64,000 nucleotides of DNA. Origin: an uncultured Chloroflexales bacterium (GTDB lineage: Bacteria; Chloroflexota; Chloroflexia; Chloroflexales; Chloroflexaceae). The notes beneath the pieces were generated by a model. That model was not told where the DNA came from. It did not search any database and saw nothing but the letters and a program-made list of their open reading frames with translations. The position numbers were made by a program, and so were the translations under genes. This document shows positions 1-10,834 of this stretch, piece by piece. Each line of letters begins with the position of its first letter. Position 1 is the first letter of the stretch. The stretch lies in NCBI GenBank assembly GCA_937902315.1, contig CALGUG010000059.1:620001-684000 (forward strand), read 5' to 3'.

Positions 1-39
1 ATAGAGCAAACTACATATTTATACTCTGAAAAAGAGGAT

Positions 40-435
40 TTATTCCATAATAGCTAATCCGGTCAAATAAATTATAGTTGATATCCCACTTGCAAGTATG
101 ATTCCGTAAAAGACTTTTTCAGGAAGAAACAAAGCGGCCAAAAGAAATACCGCCATCAATATTATAATCATGAGCGTTTCAAGCCTTTTATTTTCAGATT
201 GGGCATAGCCTCTACCTTTTATTTTTATATTGATGATATGTTCAACAAACATGAACACACCTAATACTATTCCAGATAGAATTGCAGGAATAAGTATATA
301 CAATGGCAGTTCTAAATAGACTATAACCAAGTATGTACAGACAGAACACACGAAAATAAATATAGCGGCCCATATTCTATTTGTCATCGCAGTAAATACC
401 TTTCTCAGATGATATACGAGATTTATTATCTTCAC
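40..435 (-). CDS. Small four-helix membrane protein, candidate immunity protein
   Basis: I do not recognise a named family. The 131-residue product is mostly hydrophobic, with about four membrane segments (roughly residues 22-42, 47-68, 85-104 and 108-128) separated by a short basic loop (KIKGRGYAQSENKR). There is no signal peptide or enzyme motif. It starts 97 bases downstream of the stop of the giant RHS gene on the same strand, with a large hairpin between them. Genes directly after an RHS toxin tip commonly encode the cognate immunity protein, and a membrane immunity protein would fit the hydrophobic tip. That role is inferred from position only. Base composition is more A+T rich than the metabolic genes of the window, which also fits a mobile toxin/immunity cassette. 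Confidence 0.6.
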   Translation of the reverse strand: MKIINLVYHLRKVFTAMTNRIWAAIFIFVCSVCTYLVIVYLELPLYILIPAILSGIVLGVFMFVEHIINIKIKGRGYAQSENKRLETLMIIILMAVFLLAALFLPEKVFYGIILASGISTIIYLTGLAIME

Positions 436-472
436 TCACTTACTTTTAAGACACACAATAGTCTAAAGACTT

Positions 473-519
473 ACTGTTATGCCTATACAAGAATGTTTAT
501 TCTTGTATAGGCATACAGT
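473..519 (-). terminator. Long hairpin after the RHS gene
   Basis: A 16-bp perfect inverted repeat (478-493 with 500-515, loop TGTTTA) extends by four more pairs past a one-base bulge. It lies just after the stop codon of the minus-strand RHS gene and before the small membrane-protein gene. A T run follows it only on the plus strand, so it may be a terminator, a processing or attenuation hairpin, or a recombination boundary. Confidence 0.55.
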
Positions 520-531
520 GTCATTTTTAGA

Positions 532-3500
532 TTATTTGTTTAAGATTCCATCAGGAAATGCTCTCTCTATTCCTATATTTATTCCTATACCTGTTATTGC
601 TCCAGTACCGATACCAATAGCAGTTGCCCTTAATGTGGGTGTGCCCAAGCGCATTGCAAGTTTTGTTGCGCCTGCGCCAACACCTCCTGGTATAAGAGCA
701 AGGGTCCCAGTTAATAAGGCATTCCAAGCCATATCTTTGGGAGTCAAGCAGTTTTGCAACCAATCCTTTCCTAATTGTATCGCTCCTTCTACAAGCATAC
801 CAGCAGTTAGTCCCGTACCTATTCCTAGAGGTCCCTTGGCCCACTGTAGCTTTACAACAGGCGTCTTACGAGTTTGAATCCAACCCTTAGTAGTTTTCAG
901 TGGGCCTTGCCACACTTTATCCATAACCTCTCGTGAGCCCTTCACAGTACCATAGCGAATCCAAGGGGTACTGATTGGCATTCCGAATACCTCTCCCACA
1001 ATACGAGCGTGTTTTTTAAAAGCGACAGTTACCCATTCGGCAGTGTTCGTCGTTACTCCAATTATTCCTGCCGAAATGGTACTTGCTACGATGCCACTAT
1101 TATCCACATTGACCAGCGGTCCGTTTAACAGATTAGCAGGCCACTTAGGTTCAAAGCAGCTACAGTCTCTCTTATTCCACCAATCATTAAAGCTGGGGTT
1201 ATAATGAGCCAAAATATTAGCCCCACCATATAATCCCCAGGCAGCACCCGCTACTATGATTGGTAATGGTATATGTCCACTCGGATCAACCAGATTGATC
1301 GGATCATTGTAGACATAGGCGTAGGTATTCCATGCTTGGCCATTGAGCGGGTCGGGGATCAGGCTATCTTGGGTTAGGAAGCGGCCCAAGCTAGGGTTAT
1401 AGTAGCGAGCACGCAGATAGAGCAGATTGCCCGTTGGGTCAGATGGCTCGCCAGTAAAGCCAAAGATCCCTTGTGGTCCAACTTGCTCCTCAAGCTCGCC
1501 AAAGGGCGAATAACGCATACGCGAAAGCAGATCGCCGTTGGCATCGCTCATCAGGCGAACGCTGCCAAGTGCATCGCTATGCAGATAGCTCCAAACCCCA
1601 TTGTTTTGTTGGCCAACACCCGGCAGAACAAAGCTGCTTGTTCCCTGCTGATGGCTGGCCAACACCTGCGTCAGCGCACTTGCTAAGTCAAGCGTAAAAC
1701 TGGTCGATATTCCATCGGTGGCCTGCCATAAACGGTCACCATTAGCATTATAGCCAAAGGTCGTTTGCGACAGCGCCGTGGTCGCTTGGATCAGACGGTC
1801 ATAGCTATCGTACTGGTAGCTGGTTTGGCCATCATTGGTCAGATTGCCATTGGCGTCGTACTGGACGGGTACCCCATTCAGACTGAGCAGTTGATTTGCA
1901 GCATCGTAGGTTGCGGTAACACTCTCGCCCGGCTCTTGCTTTGTGAGCCGATTACCACTGGCATCATAGCTATACTGATACGCTTCGCCAGTAGTGTATT
2001 CCGCCTCCAGCAACCGGTAGAGCCCATCGTAGGTGTAGGTGATCACCTTGCCATCTTCGATTGCATGGCTGCGTCGCCCACTGGCATCATAGCTATACTG
2101 ATAGGAACCCAATACGGTCGTTGTTTGCGGGTTTGTGTAGTGAATCTCAGTCACAAGCCCACTACGATCATAGGTATAGCTGGCTTCTACCCCATTGGGC
2201 AGCGTCGATTGACTAAGTCGTCCTGCATTATCGTAGCTATAGCTGGTAACGCCGCTGCTCCAGTCGTTGATCTGTACGATCTGGTTGGCCTCATTGTAGC
2301 TATAGGTGGCTGTTCGTCCATCGGGGTAGATCAGTTTGGTACGATTACCAACCGCGTCGTAATCATAACTGACACTTCCTCCCAATGATAAGGTCACCGT
2401 CAAGGGGCGACTTGCCGCATCATAGGCGAAACCGGTGGTGCCACTCTGGTCGTGCATCTCCGTCAAGCGACCAAGCGCATCGTAGCTGTAGTGGCTGCTC
2501 TGATCGGGTGCGCTAATAGCTGTAACCAGCCCAAGGGCATCGTAGCTATAGTCGATCTCGCTGCCATCGGCTTTGGTCCAGCGACTCAGGAGACCGCGAG
2601 GATCGTAGCTATAGCTCATCGTGCGCTGTAAGGGATCGGTCAGACTCGTCACTTGCCCCAAAAGGTCGTAGTCAAAGCTGGTGATCTGGTTACGTGGGTC
2701 GATCACCTCACGCAGATTACCAACTGCGTCGTAGACAAAAGCGGTACTGACATTGACATCAACCCCAGCGGCATGACCAGGTTTGGCATTGGCAATTACT
2801 TCGGTGATTTGTCCAAGCTGATCGTAGAGATAGCGCGTTACAATGCCATTGCCATCGGTAATTGATGTCGTATATCCAAGCGGCGAATAGGCATACTGGC
2901 TGGTTCGCCCCTCTTGATCGGTTACCAAGAGAGGCCTACTCAGCATATCGTAGGTAATTACAGCCGTAGCGCCAAGCGTGTCAGTAATAGTCTTGACATT
3001 CCCTAAGGTATCATACCCATACTGCAAGAATTGGCCTGTTGCGTTTCGCTGCTCAATTGGTCGCGAGAGCGCATCATAGCTGATGGTACTCGCATGACCA
3101 TTAGCATCCGTGATCACGGTCGTATTGCCTAAAAGATCATAGGCAAAAGAGCTCTCATTTCCGAGAGGATCGCGCACACTACGTACCCGTCCCGCTTGGT
3201 CATATGTCTGGATCTGTTGATTGCCGAGCTGATCTGTGACCGTAATCAGCCGCCCCAAAGGTCCATATTCAAGTTGAACAACACCACCCTTGGCGTCTTG
3301 AATACGGGCAGGATGCATGCCTAATTCGAGCGCATAGGTGATTACGGTTGTAGCATTGCTTTGGTCCGTAATCTGAGTTGGCCGTCCGAGCGCATCATAG
3401 CTCAGCGAGACAGTTCCACTGAGCGCATCGGTTATGGCGACAACGCGATCAGCAGCGTCGTAACTGATTGAGGTCAGCGCACCGTTTGCCTCTTGAATAT

Positions 3501-6500
3501 GTATTGGCCGCCCAAGTGCATCATACTGGAAGTTTGTCGGCTGACCCAAGGCATTGATGATTGCAGCGATATCGCCTGCGGTTGTATAGGTCAGTGTGGT
3601 TGTCTGTCCTTCAGCATCGCTGATTGCACTTAACATACCCTTCCAACCAGCTTGGGTCGTATAGGTAAAGTGTTGCGTATGCCCTAAAGGATCTTGAATC
3701 TGGGTCAGATTCGGGCCACTATACGTCAAGCTATAGATTCCACCTTGTGGATCGGTCAGCTTGGTGGGTTGTTTCCAGCCGTTATACTCAACCTGATAGG
3801 TATGCCCTAAGGCATTCGTTACGGTAAGCGCTTCGCCTTGCGCATTATAGGTAAAGGTCGTTACACGGCCTAATCCATCGATCACTCGCTGCGGTTTGCG
3901 GGTGCTTGTGTAGTTTTCAAAGGTGGTCACCGCACCAGCAGGGTCAACCATGCGGCGCAATAATCCATCAGCACCATAGGTATAGGTCGCTTGCGCTCCG
4001 ATTTGATCGGTTGCTGTGGTAATAAGCAGATAGGGAGCACCTTTGCTTCCTGTCGTGAGTCCTTCGGTATCAGGCACCAGCGCATAAGATAGCTCAATAT
4101 CTTGGCCGAGATTATTGACTTGATGGATCACTCGACCACGCGAATCGTAGGTATTGGTAAAAACTGTCTTGCCGAGTTGATCGGTCTTCGACAGCATGTG
4201 CCAGCCTTGTTCTTGATAAGTATAGTGTGAGACACCACCCATCGTATCGGTCACCGAGCTCAAGCGACCAATCTCATCATGACCAAAGCGCACAAGACGC
4301 CCACCAGTATCTCCAACCATCTTGAGACGATGGGGATTGTAATAGTCATAGCCAAACCAAATGTAACGATCGCCTTCCGCATCGACACGCGCTAAACGTC
4401 GTCCACTCCAGATTGATCCATTGATAGCCATCCACGAGTAGCTCTCATAGGTCATGCGAAGGAGATTGCCATTTGGATCTTGTTGCGCAATCAAATAGCC
4501 ATCAGCGTCATAGATATCGACGCGACGGTTGAGGTGAACAAGCGCCCAACCTCCACCAGGCCGTTTTACTAAAATTTGATTCGCACCAGCTGGGCCTGCA
4601 TATACGTCGTGACTTGGTCCTCGGTCAACAAATACAACGAACCCGCCATTCGGACCTTGCACCAGTGCTCGTTTACCAATAATGGTGATCCGGCTCTCAA
4701 AGTTATGTGTCCACCCTGCTCCCAAAGATTTTGCATGAGGATGGGCCATACTAAAGTGGCGACTAAAGTGGAGACTTATCTCACTACACCCCGTTGCTAC
4801 ACCCAGATCGGTTTCTGAAAGATAGAAGAGGCCACTCCGAGTATCGATAGGATCAGCAACTGGTGGAGCCTCAAAACTTCCTGCACCTGGAGTCATACAA
4901 ATATCGGTACCAGCTGGCGTAGCTGAGAAGCTAAAATCACCGATCGTGTTGCCTGCACCTTGAATTGACATATGGGTACCCTGGGTACCTTCTGGAGCGC
5001 CGATGCTCATCCCAAGATCTTCATCATAATCGGTAATATAGGGTCCTGAGTCGACCGCAGCACCAAAGTTGAAGGAATCGCTCCATGCACCACATGCGGT
5101 AAAGCCCCAATGAGCGGCGCTTGTATCATGGGTTGGGCCCTGATAACCTCCGCCTTCTTGGCGCTGATCTGTGAGTTGATCTTCCCATGCAAACCATGGG
5201 CAGGGATAGAAGGTGGACCACCCAAAAGATCCTGGAGCACGCTTCGAGACGCCAGTGACCACATAGATTGCTCCCTCTACAGCAGGAATGGCCTCCTCAG
5301 GGTAGCCTCTCCAATAGTTCAGGCCCGTATTTGTATTCTCTGCCAGATAAGGAATACCCCAACCTAGTGCATAAGTGGGTAATGCTGGTGGATCGAGATA
5401 CAAAGGAATAGTATAGGAAATAGGCGAGGTTGTTGCTGGGATGGGTGTTGGATCAGGCGGCATGCCAACCAAGACGGGAGCAGAGGTTGTTGATCGTGTT
5501 GGGTTCAAACGATCAACAACGGTGACGGTTTGTGAACCAACTTCTCGGAGGGCTACGGTATCAAAGGTCACACTTCCCTGATTGGTTTCGTCAAAGACAT
5601 GGTCCGGCGTCGCTTGAAATTCAGACTGGGGTAGACCAGCACTTGGTACGCTTGTGTTGATATCAATAGCACCACGATATTCGGGCACAACTTGATTCGC
5701 ATCATTTCTTGCAATAATCGTCAGACTCATGACGCGATCATCCATATAGACATCGCTACGATCCCATGCGACATCGAAATGAACCTCACGAACGGTAAGT
5801 GCCGCACTCGTGGCTTGACGATATCCATCTGAGACTGCAATCGTACGTGAGCCAGCTGTTCCAAGCATCACTGACGACCACGTATGAACACCTGCATCCT
5901 CACTATCGAATTGATAGGTTCCCCCACCTAATCCACCACGAGGTAGACCAGTAAAGGTACTTGTGCTCGTAAAGGTAACCGTACCCTGATAACTCGGCAC
6001 CAACGCACCAAACTCATCACGCACCTCTACCGTTACCGTGATTGGAGACGAGGCGTAGAAATCGGTGACATTCACCGCCATGGACAACACAACATCTTTT
6101 ACCGTAAAAGTAGTTGAGGTATCTTGGCGTGTTCCATCAGAAACGCTGATGGTATGGGAGCCCGGATCGTACAGTTTTACCCCTGTCCAAATATGTCGTC
6201 CGGCGTCTCCAGCGGTAAAGGTATAGGGATTGCCACCCAAGCCACCTCGCGGCAAATGCTCAAAAGCACTGGTACTGGTAAAGGTCACCGTTCCGCGATA
6301 GCCTGGCACAAGTTGTCCAAGCTCATCCTGTGCCTCCACTGTTACCGTAATGGCTGATGATCCCACAAATACGTCTTGTGGCTCTACGGTTAGTACCAAC
6401 GAAACCGTCTTAACCGTGATGGGATCGGTCGTAGCTGTGCGTGTTCCATCAGATACCGTAATGGTCTGATTGCCTGCGGTATTGAGGGTGACCCCAGTCC

Positions 6501-9500
6501 ACGTATGGGAACCCGCATCATTGGAGGTAAAGGTATAGGGATTGCCACCTAAGCCACCGCGTGGAAGGCCACTCATGGTACCTGAACTGGTAAAGGTCAC
6601 CGTTCCTCGATAACCTGGCACAATCGCATCTTGATCATCACGTACGGTAACGGTTATCGCTAAGGTATCTTCACCAGCAAAAACGGTTGTTGTACTCGCT
6701 GTAATCTCGAGATGAATCGCTTGAACGGTGATAGGATCACTGGTTGCAGTGCGGCTTCCATCGGATACAGTCAACGTATGACTGCCAGCAGTGTTGAGTG
6801 TGACCCCAGTCCACGTATGGGAACCCGCATCATTGGATGTAAAGGTATAGGGATTGCCACCTAAGCCACCGCGTGGAAGGCCGCTTATGGTACCTGAACT
6901 GGTAAAGGTCACCGTTCCCCGATAGCCTGCTACAGGGTCTCCATTTGTATCTTGCGCCTCAACGGTGACAGAGAGAACTGGTTCCCCTGCAAATACGGTA
7001 CTCAGGTTTGTACTGATGGCAAGACTCACAATTTCGACCGTAACGGGATCTGAAGTTTTTGATCGAATACCATCAGATACGGTGATTGTCTGTTGTCCTG
7101 CGGTATTAAAGGTCACCCCTGTCCAGGTATGGCTGCCTGCATCATTGGAGGTAAAGGTATAGGGATTGCCACCTAAACCTCCTCGTGGTAAGCCACTGAT
7201 AGTGCCTGAACTGGTAAAGGTTACACTTCTTGCATAGTTTGTAAGAAGATTCCCTTGATCATCTTTCACGTTGAGGGTGACTGAGACGGTTGGTTCACCT
7301 GCAAATATGGTGGTAGGAGAGAGAAGGAGCTCAAATCGAACGGCTTGAATAGCAACACTATTACTCGTCCCTGTCAATGAGGGCAGATACTTATCCGTAA
7401 CGGTAATGGACTGAGAGCCTCCCTCGGTAAAACCAAAGTTTGAGAAGACACGGCGGCCACCGTCGCCAGAAGTAAAGGTATATGTTTCTACTAAGCCTGT
7501 TGTGGGACTTGATCCCTCTAACTTGACTGTACCACGATAACTTGGAACAAGATTATTATTCTGATCACGAGCTTCAACAACAAGGCTTATCACCTTCTCA
7601 TCTGTCGTGGCAGAACTCGGAGAGAGGCTTGCAACGAGTGTAATATTTGGGTTTGTTCCCGTCGTAGAAAGAACTACCGGCTCTGAAGGGTCAGAGGTTT
7701 GATTATTCGTATCACGGGCAACTACTGACACTTCGTATGAGGTACCAGGCAAGAGATTCGACACAACCAAAGAATTCGCGGTACTTGTACCTGCTAAGGC
7801 ATCACCAACATAGACATCGTAACTTGCAATACCACTCTCGGCTAGGGCTGCATCCCACGCAACAGTCATACTGGTATCTGTGGCAGTTGCTAACCACACA
7901 TGTGCTGGAGCTGCCCCTGCAAGTCGACCAGGTATAGCTGCATGATCAAAACCGGGGGTGCCTGATACATAACGCACCTCAAGGACATGCGGCCCAGTTC
8001 CTAGGTCCGTTAACGTCCAGGCTCGTAATCCCGCATTGGTCGGTTGAAGGGAGATCGTTTCCGCTACTATCCCATCTACCACTAAATCGACCGTTCCGCC
8101 TGTCATCCACGATTGATAGGTAACCGTGTCGCCAGTAAAATGGAACCACGTACTATATCCATTGCGAATATATGAGCCAGCACTTGCTTTTGGTTCAGCA
8201 ACATAGCCCCACGATCCACTTCGGTAGACACGTTCATGATCATGTTCAAATGTACCCGATGGGATTGTGGTGCCATCCCAAACATCGATATAATCAAGGT
8301 GCATCCGGCGTCCACTAGGTGTTCCGAGCAAACTCAGCGTAATAGTATGCGTTCCAGCGCTTAGCTCTGAATAAAGAACATTAAATGCTTGATCGCTTGT
8401 GCGATAGGTATCAATTGTGCCTTGACTTACACCATCAATCGAAACAGTAACGGTTCCAGAGTTAGGATTCCCAAAGAAACCGATATTTACCCACGTACCT
8501 GTGAAGGTCAAGGCAATAGTGGCGCCAACATTGGAAGTCCAAACACCATTCCGACCGCTCAAACGATCATTGGTAAATGTAGCCCAAACAGTCGAGGCCC
8601 GGTTGAGCGGAAGATTCCCATACCGATAGGCCGTATGATCTTCTTCATAACGAACGACCCCTGTTGGATTGGGCCATTCCACAAATGGAGCAGATCCAGG
8701 AGTTGTTATCGTATCAAAACGAGCGTTTCCTCGGTAGAAACGTACTTGGAAAACATGTGCACCAGTTCCAAAACCATCAAAGGACCAGGCACGGCTAACA
8801 GTTGAGGGGTTATAGAAATCAATTGTTCCAAGCAAATTGCTGTCAACAAAGACCTCTGCAACTCCGCCTCCTGTATCAGCAATACCATTAAGAGTGAAGC
8901 TATCTCCAGTGAAAAAGCCCCAAATCGTCTGCCCATCACGAAGATAGGAGTCATTTTGTGCAATCGTATTAGTCTGCAAGCTCCAATCTCGGCTTCGCTG
9001 AATGAGTGAACTTGTATGATCAATTGTTGCTGAAGGAAGAGGTGTTCCGTCCCAAACATCAATATAATCAAAATGGAAACGAGCGCCACCTAGCGTGCCT
9101 GTAGGGCGAGAAATGGTCTTAATGGTTACTGAGTGACTACCACTTCCTAAATCGGTAAAGGTTGCACTTCCCGTCTCGGTGACACGCCGATAGGTATCAA
9201 TAGTGCCTAAGCTCACATTATCTACAAAGATCTCAACAACGCCGCCATTGGTCGTGCCCATAAATCCGATATTGAGCCAAGGTCCTGCAAAATCAAGCGA
9301 GATACTACTGTTCGCACTGTCGGTATAAACGCCATAGCCAAAACTTAGGTGATTCGGATTTGCAACGCTTACCCACTTCGTAGCTGATGTACCAAAAGGT
9401 TGTCCATCATATAAGACGGAAGCATGATATTCTTCGTAGCGAACCACGCCATTTGTATTTGGAGACGTTATAAAAGGCGGTGTTCCTGGGGTGCGAAATG

Positions 9501-10350
9501 CGTCCACAATTGCACGACCTTGGTAGGTCCGGACCTGAATAATATGTACGGTATTATCTAGGTTATCGAAACTGAACGAACAGGGTGAGAGCGTTGAATC
9601 ATAGATATCAAAAACACCACGGCTCTCACCATCCAGGAGGATTTCCACCTGACCCGCGCCACTTTCGACAACTGTATCGAAACTGATCGAAGTTCCTGTA
9701 AAGGCAAACCAAGCATTGGAGCCATTACGTATGTAACTTCCTCCACTTGCGCTGGTATTTGTTTGATTAGTCCAATTGGTACTTTTAAATACACGTGCGG
9801 AATCTTGTTCGAAGGTTCCACTCAGTAAGGTATTTCCATCCCAGGTATCAAAATAGTCAACAACAATCCAATTAGCGCTTGAGAAGGGGTTACGCGTTCC
9901 ATTGACGCGCACAGTAATAGTGTGCGAGCCTGAAGTGAGATTATCATAGATACGCGTTTTTGTGCTATTGAGGCGACTATAAGTATCAACAAATTCCTGA
10001 CTGACATTATCAATGAGAATTTCAGCAATACCAGTATTTGTCGATGTACGAAAGCCAATACTGATCCACGTTCCGGTAAAGGTAAAGCTAAGAGTACTAT
10101 TTGTGGTATTTGATTGTTTTCCAGTTCCACCACTTGCATCAGTCAAGGTTGCTTGGGCCCAGGTTCCAGTACTGGTAATAAGCCCCGAACTATCTTCAAT
10201 ACGGGTAAAAAGACCAGAGGCCTGTGCGCTAATACTCGTAGGGAACACACTAAAACAAATACTACTAATGATAAGATAATGTAAAATGACTCTCACTTTT
10301 TGCAAATAGTTGGAAGTACTTATTCTTTTGTGAGCATATATAGATGGCAT
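532..10350 (-). CDS. Giant secreted RHS/YD-repeat polymorphic toxin-like protein (3272 aa)
   Basis: The start ATG at 10350 has a GAGG ribosome site and opens a signal peptide (hydrophobic stretch near residues 22-40, cleavage likely near SAQA). Residues about 45-770 hold repeated jelly-roll-like modules of about 230 residues. A fibronectin type III domain covers about 807-897. Residues 897-1623 carry Ig-like repeats, several built on a 103-residue near-identical unit (TFTSSGTISGLPRGG). A DUF6531-like entry motif (DPIDTRSG) lies near 1833, YD repeats from about 1970 to 2960, and the RHS core (GFTGEP, LLYLRARYY, GRFLTQD) at about 2964-3005. The last 249 residues after DPSG are unrelated to the shell: a CSC-containing segment, then two glycine-rich hydrophobic stretches. 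RHS shells encapsulate a C-terminal toxin that self-cleaves near the core. A toxic role for this tip is inferred from that architecture. Confidence 0.9.
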   Translation of the reverse strand: MPSIYAHKRISTSNYLQKVRVILHYLIISSICFSVFPTSISAQASGLFTRIEDSSGLITSTGTWAQATLTDASGGTGKQSNTTNSTLSFTFTGTWISIGFRTSTNTGIAEILIDNVSQEFVDTYSRLNSTKTRIYDNLTSGSHTITVRVNGTRNPFSSANWIVVDYFDTWDGNTLLSGTFEQDSARVFKSTNWTNQTNTSASGGSYIRNGSNAWFAFTGTSISFDTVVESGAGQVEILLDGESRGVFDIYDSTLSPCSFSFDNLDNTVHIIQVRTYQGRAIVDAFRTPGTPPFITSPNTNGVVRYEEYHASVLYDGQPFGTSATKWVSVANPNHLSFGYGVYTDSANSSISLDFAGPWLNIGFMGTTNGGVVEIFVDNVSLGTIDTYRRVTETGSATFTDLGSGSHSVTIKTISRPTGTLGGARFHFDYIDVWDGTPLPSATIDHTSSLIQRSRDWSLQTNTIAQNDSYLRDGQTIWGFFTGDSFTLNGIADTGGGVAEVFVDSNLLGTIDFYNPSTVSRAWSFDGFGTGAHVFQVRFYRGNARFDTITTPGSAPFVEWPNPTGVVRYEEDHTAYRYGNLPLNRASTVWATFTNDRLSGRNGVWTSNVGATIALTFTGTWVNIGFFGNPNSGTVTVSIDGVSQGTIDTYRTSDQAFNVLYSELSAGTHTITLSLLGTPSGRRMHLDYIDVWDGTTIPSGTFEHDHERVYRSGSWGYVAEPKASAGSYIRNGYSTWFHFTGDTVTYQSWMTGGTVDLVVDGIVAETISLQPTNAGLRAWTLTDLGTGPHVLEVRYVSGTPGFDHAAIPGRLAGAAPAHVWLATATDTSMTVAWDAALAESGIASYDVYVGDALAGTSTANSLVVSNLLPGTSYEVSVVARDTNNQTSDPSEPVVLSTTGTNPNITLVASLSPSSATTDEKVISLVVEARDQNNNLVPSYRGTVKLEGSSPTTGLVETYTFTSGDGGRRVFSNFGFTEGGSQSITVTDKYLPSLTGTSNSVAIQAVRFELLLSPTTIFAGEPTVSVTLNVKDDQGNLLTNYARSVTFTSSGTISGLPRGGLGGNPYTFTSNDAGSHTWTGVTFNTAGQQTITVSDGIRSKTSDPVTVEIVSLAISTNLSTVFAGEPVLSVTVEAQDTNGDPVAGYRGTVTFTSSGTISGLPRGGLGGNPYTFTSNDAGSHTWTGVTLNTAGSHTLTVSDGSRTATSDPITVQAIHLEITASTTTVFAGEDTLAITVTVRDDQDAIVPGYRGTVTFTSSGTMSGLPRGGLGGNPYTFTSNDAGSHTWTGVTLNTAGNQTITVSDGTRTATTDPITVKTVSLVLTVEPQDVFVGSSAITVTVEAQDELGQLVPGYRGTVTFTSTSAFEHLPRGGLGGNPYTFTAGDAGRHIWTGVKLYDPGSHTISVSDGTRQDTSTTFTVKDVVLSMAVNVTDFYASSPITVTVEVRDEFGALVPSYQGTVTFTSTSTFTGLPRGGLGGGTYQFDSEDAGVHTWSSVMLGTAGSRTIAVSDGYRQATSAALTVREVHFDVAWDRSDVYMDDRVMSLTIIARNDANQVVPEYRGAIDINTSVPSAGLPQSEFQATPDHVFDETNQGSVTFDTVALREVGSQTVTVVDRLNPTRSTTSAPVLVGMPPDPTPIPATTSPISYTIPLYLDPPALPTYALGWGIPYLAENTNTGLNYWRGYPEEAIPAVEGAIYVVTGVSKRAPGSFGWSTFYPCPWFAWEDQLTDQRQEGGGYQGPTHDTSAAHWGFTACGAWSDSFNFGAAVDSGPYITDYDEDLGMSIGAPEGTQGTHMSIQGAGNTIGDFSFSATPAGTDICMTPGAGSFEAPPVADPIDTRSGLFYLSETDLGVATGCSEISLHFSRHFSMAHPHAKSLGAGWTHNFESRITIIGKRALVQGPNGGFVVFVDRGPSHDVYAGPAGANQILVKRPGGGWALVHLNRRVDIYDADGYLIAQQDPNGNLLRMTYESYSWMAINGSIWSGRRLARVDAEGDRYIWFGYDYYNPHRLKMVGDTGGRLVRFGHDEIGRLSSVTDTMGGVSHYTYQEQGWHMLSKTDQLGKTVFTNTYDSRGRVIHQVNNLGQDIELSYALVPDTEGLTTGSKGAPYLLITTATDQIGAQATYTYGADGLLRRMVDPAGAVTTFENYTSTRKPQRVIDGLGRVTTFTYNAQGEALTVTNALGHTYQVEYNGWKQPTKLTDPQGGIYSLTYSGPNLTQIQDPLGHTQHFTYTTQAGWKGMLSAISDAEGQTTTLTYTTAGDIAAIINALGQPTNFQYDALGRPIHIQEANGALTSISYDAADRVVAITDALSGTVSLSYDALGRPTQITDQSNATTVITYALELGMHPARIQDAKGGVVQLEYGPLGRLITVTDQLGNQQIQTYDQAGRVRSVRDPLGNESSFAYDLLGNTTVITDANGHASTISYDALSRPIEQRNATGQFLQYGYDTLGNVKTITDTLGATAVITYDMLSRPLLVTDQEGRTSQYAYSPLGYTTSITDGNGIVTRYLYDQLGQITEVIANAKPGHAAGVDVNVSTAFVYDAVGNLREVIDPRNQITSFDYDLLGQVTSLTDPLQRTMSYSYDPRGLLSRWTKADGSEIDYSYDALGLVTAISAPDQSSHYSYDALGRLTEMHDQSGTTGFAYDAASRPLTVTLSLGGSVSYDYDAVGNRTKLIYPDGRTATYSYNEANQIVQINDWSSGVTSYSYDNAGRLSQSTLPNGVEASYTYDRSGLVTEIHYTNPQTTTVLGSYQYSYDASGRRSHAIEDGKVITYTYDGLYRLLEAEYTTGEAYQYSYDASGNRLTKQEPGESVTATYDAANQLLSLNGVPVQYDANGNLTNDGQTSYQYDSYDRLIQATTALSQTTFGYNANGDRLWQATDGISTSFTLDLASALTQVLASHQQGTSSFVLPGVGQQNNGVWSYLHSDALGSVRLMSDANGDLLSRMRYSPFGELEEQVGPQGIFGFTGEPSDPTGNLLYLRARYYNPSLGRFLTQDSLIPDPLNGQAWNTYAYVYNDPINLVDPSGHIPLPIIVAGAAWGLYGGANILAHYNPSFNDWWNKRDCSCFEPKWPANLLNGPLVNVDNSGIVASTISAGIIGVTTNTAEWVTVAFKKHARIVGEVFGMPISTPWIRYGTVKGSREVMDKVWQGPLKTTKGWIQTRKTPVVKLQWAKGPLGIGTGLTAGMLVEGAIQLGKDWLQNCLTPKDMAWNALLTGTLALIPGGVGAGATKLAMRLGTPTLRATAIGIGTGAITGIGINIGIERAFPDGILNK
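5930..7240 (-). repeat. Tandem 309-bp Ig-domain repeats inside the RHS gene
   Basis: A unit of about 309 bp (103 codons) recurs within the gene. The copies centred near 6225, 6535, 6845 and 7150 are almost identical over the segment encoding LPRGGLGGNPYTFT, and the copy near 5930 is more diverged. This is recent tandem duplication within the coding sequence and a likely site of copy-number change. Confidence 0.8.
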
Positions 10351-10834
10351 TCTTGGACCTCATGGCTACCCCTTTCCTTTACCTGATTCAGATACAACTA
10401 TCTATCACTATCTAAACTACGTAATTGTGTAATGATCTCTCTATAGAGAGATGAAATAGCGCTACTTCCACATAAGAGAATAAGAAGTATGTACACCTCA
10501 TTTTAGGTATAGCAAAGCTAACAGCTTCTCGCCGCTATTTCCTAGAAGGGTTGTCTTTTGTGAGATATACTACAATCTCAGGTATTACAAAGGTTAAAAT
10601 ATAATAATAAAATAAATTTGCCAACCAATATTATTTTATTTACACATCTCAAAAAACGCACTTGCAAGCCTTTATACCTTTGATACGTCATATTTTTTAG
10701 GATAAGAATCTCCACAAATTGACCAAATGAATACCGATAAAAGGCGTTCCAATTACATACTGCGACACTCATAGAACGTATTTTGTCACTACCAACACCA
10801 CTAAGCCAATTGATAAGGCACCACCACTGACATC

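Noticed and set aside
10578..10772. 64-codon minus-strand frame upstream of the RHS gene
   Set aside because: Very A+T-rich DNA, no ribosome site, no conserved-looking segment.
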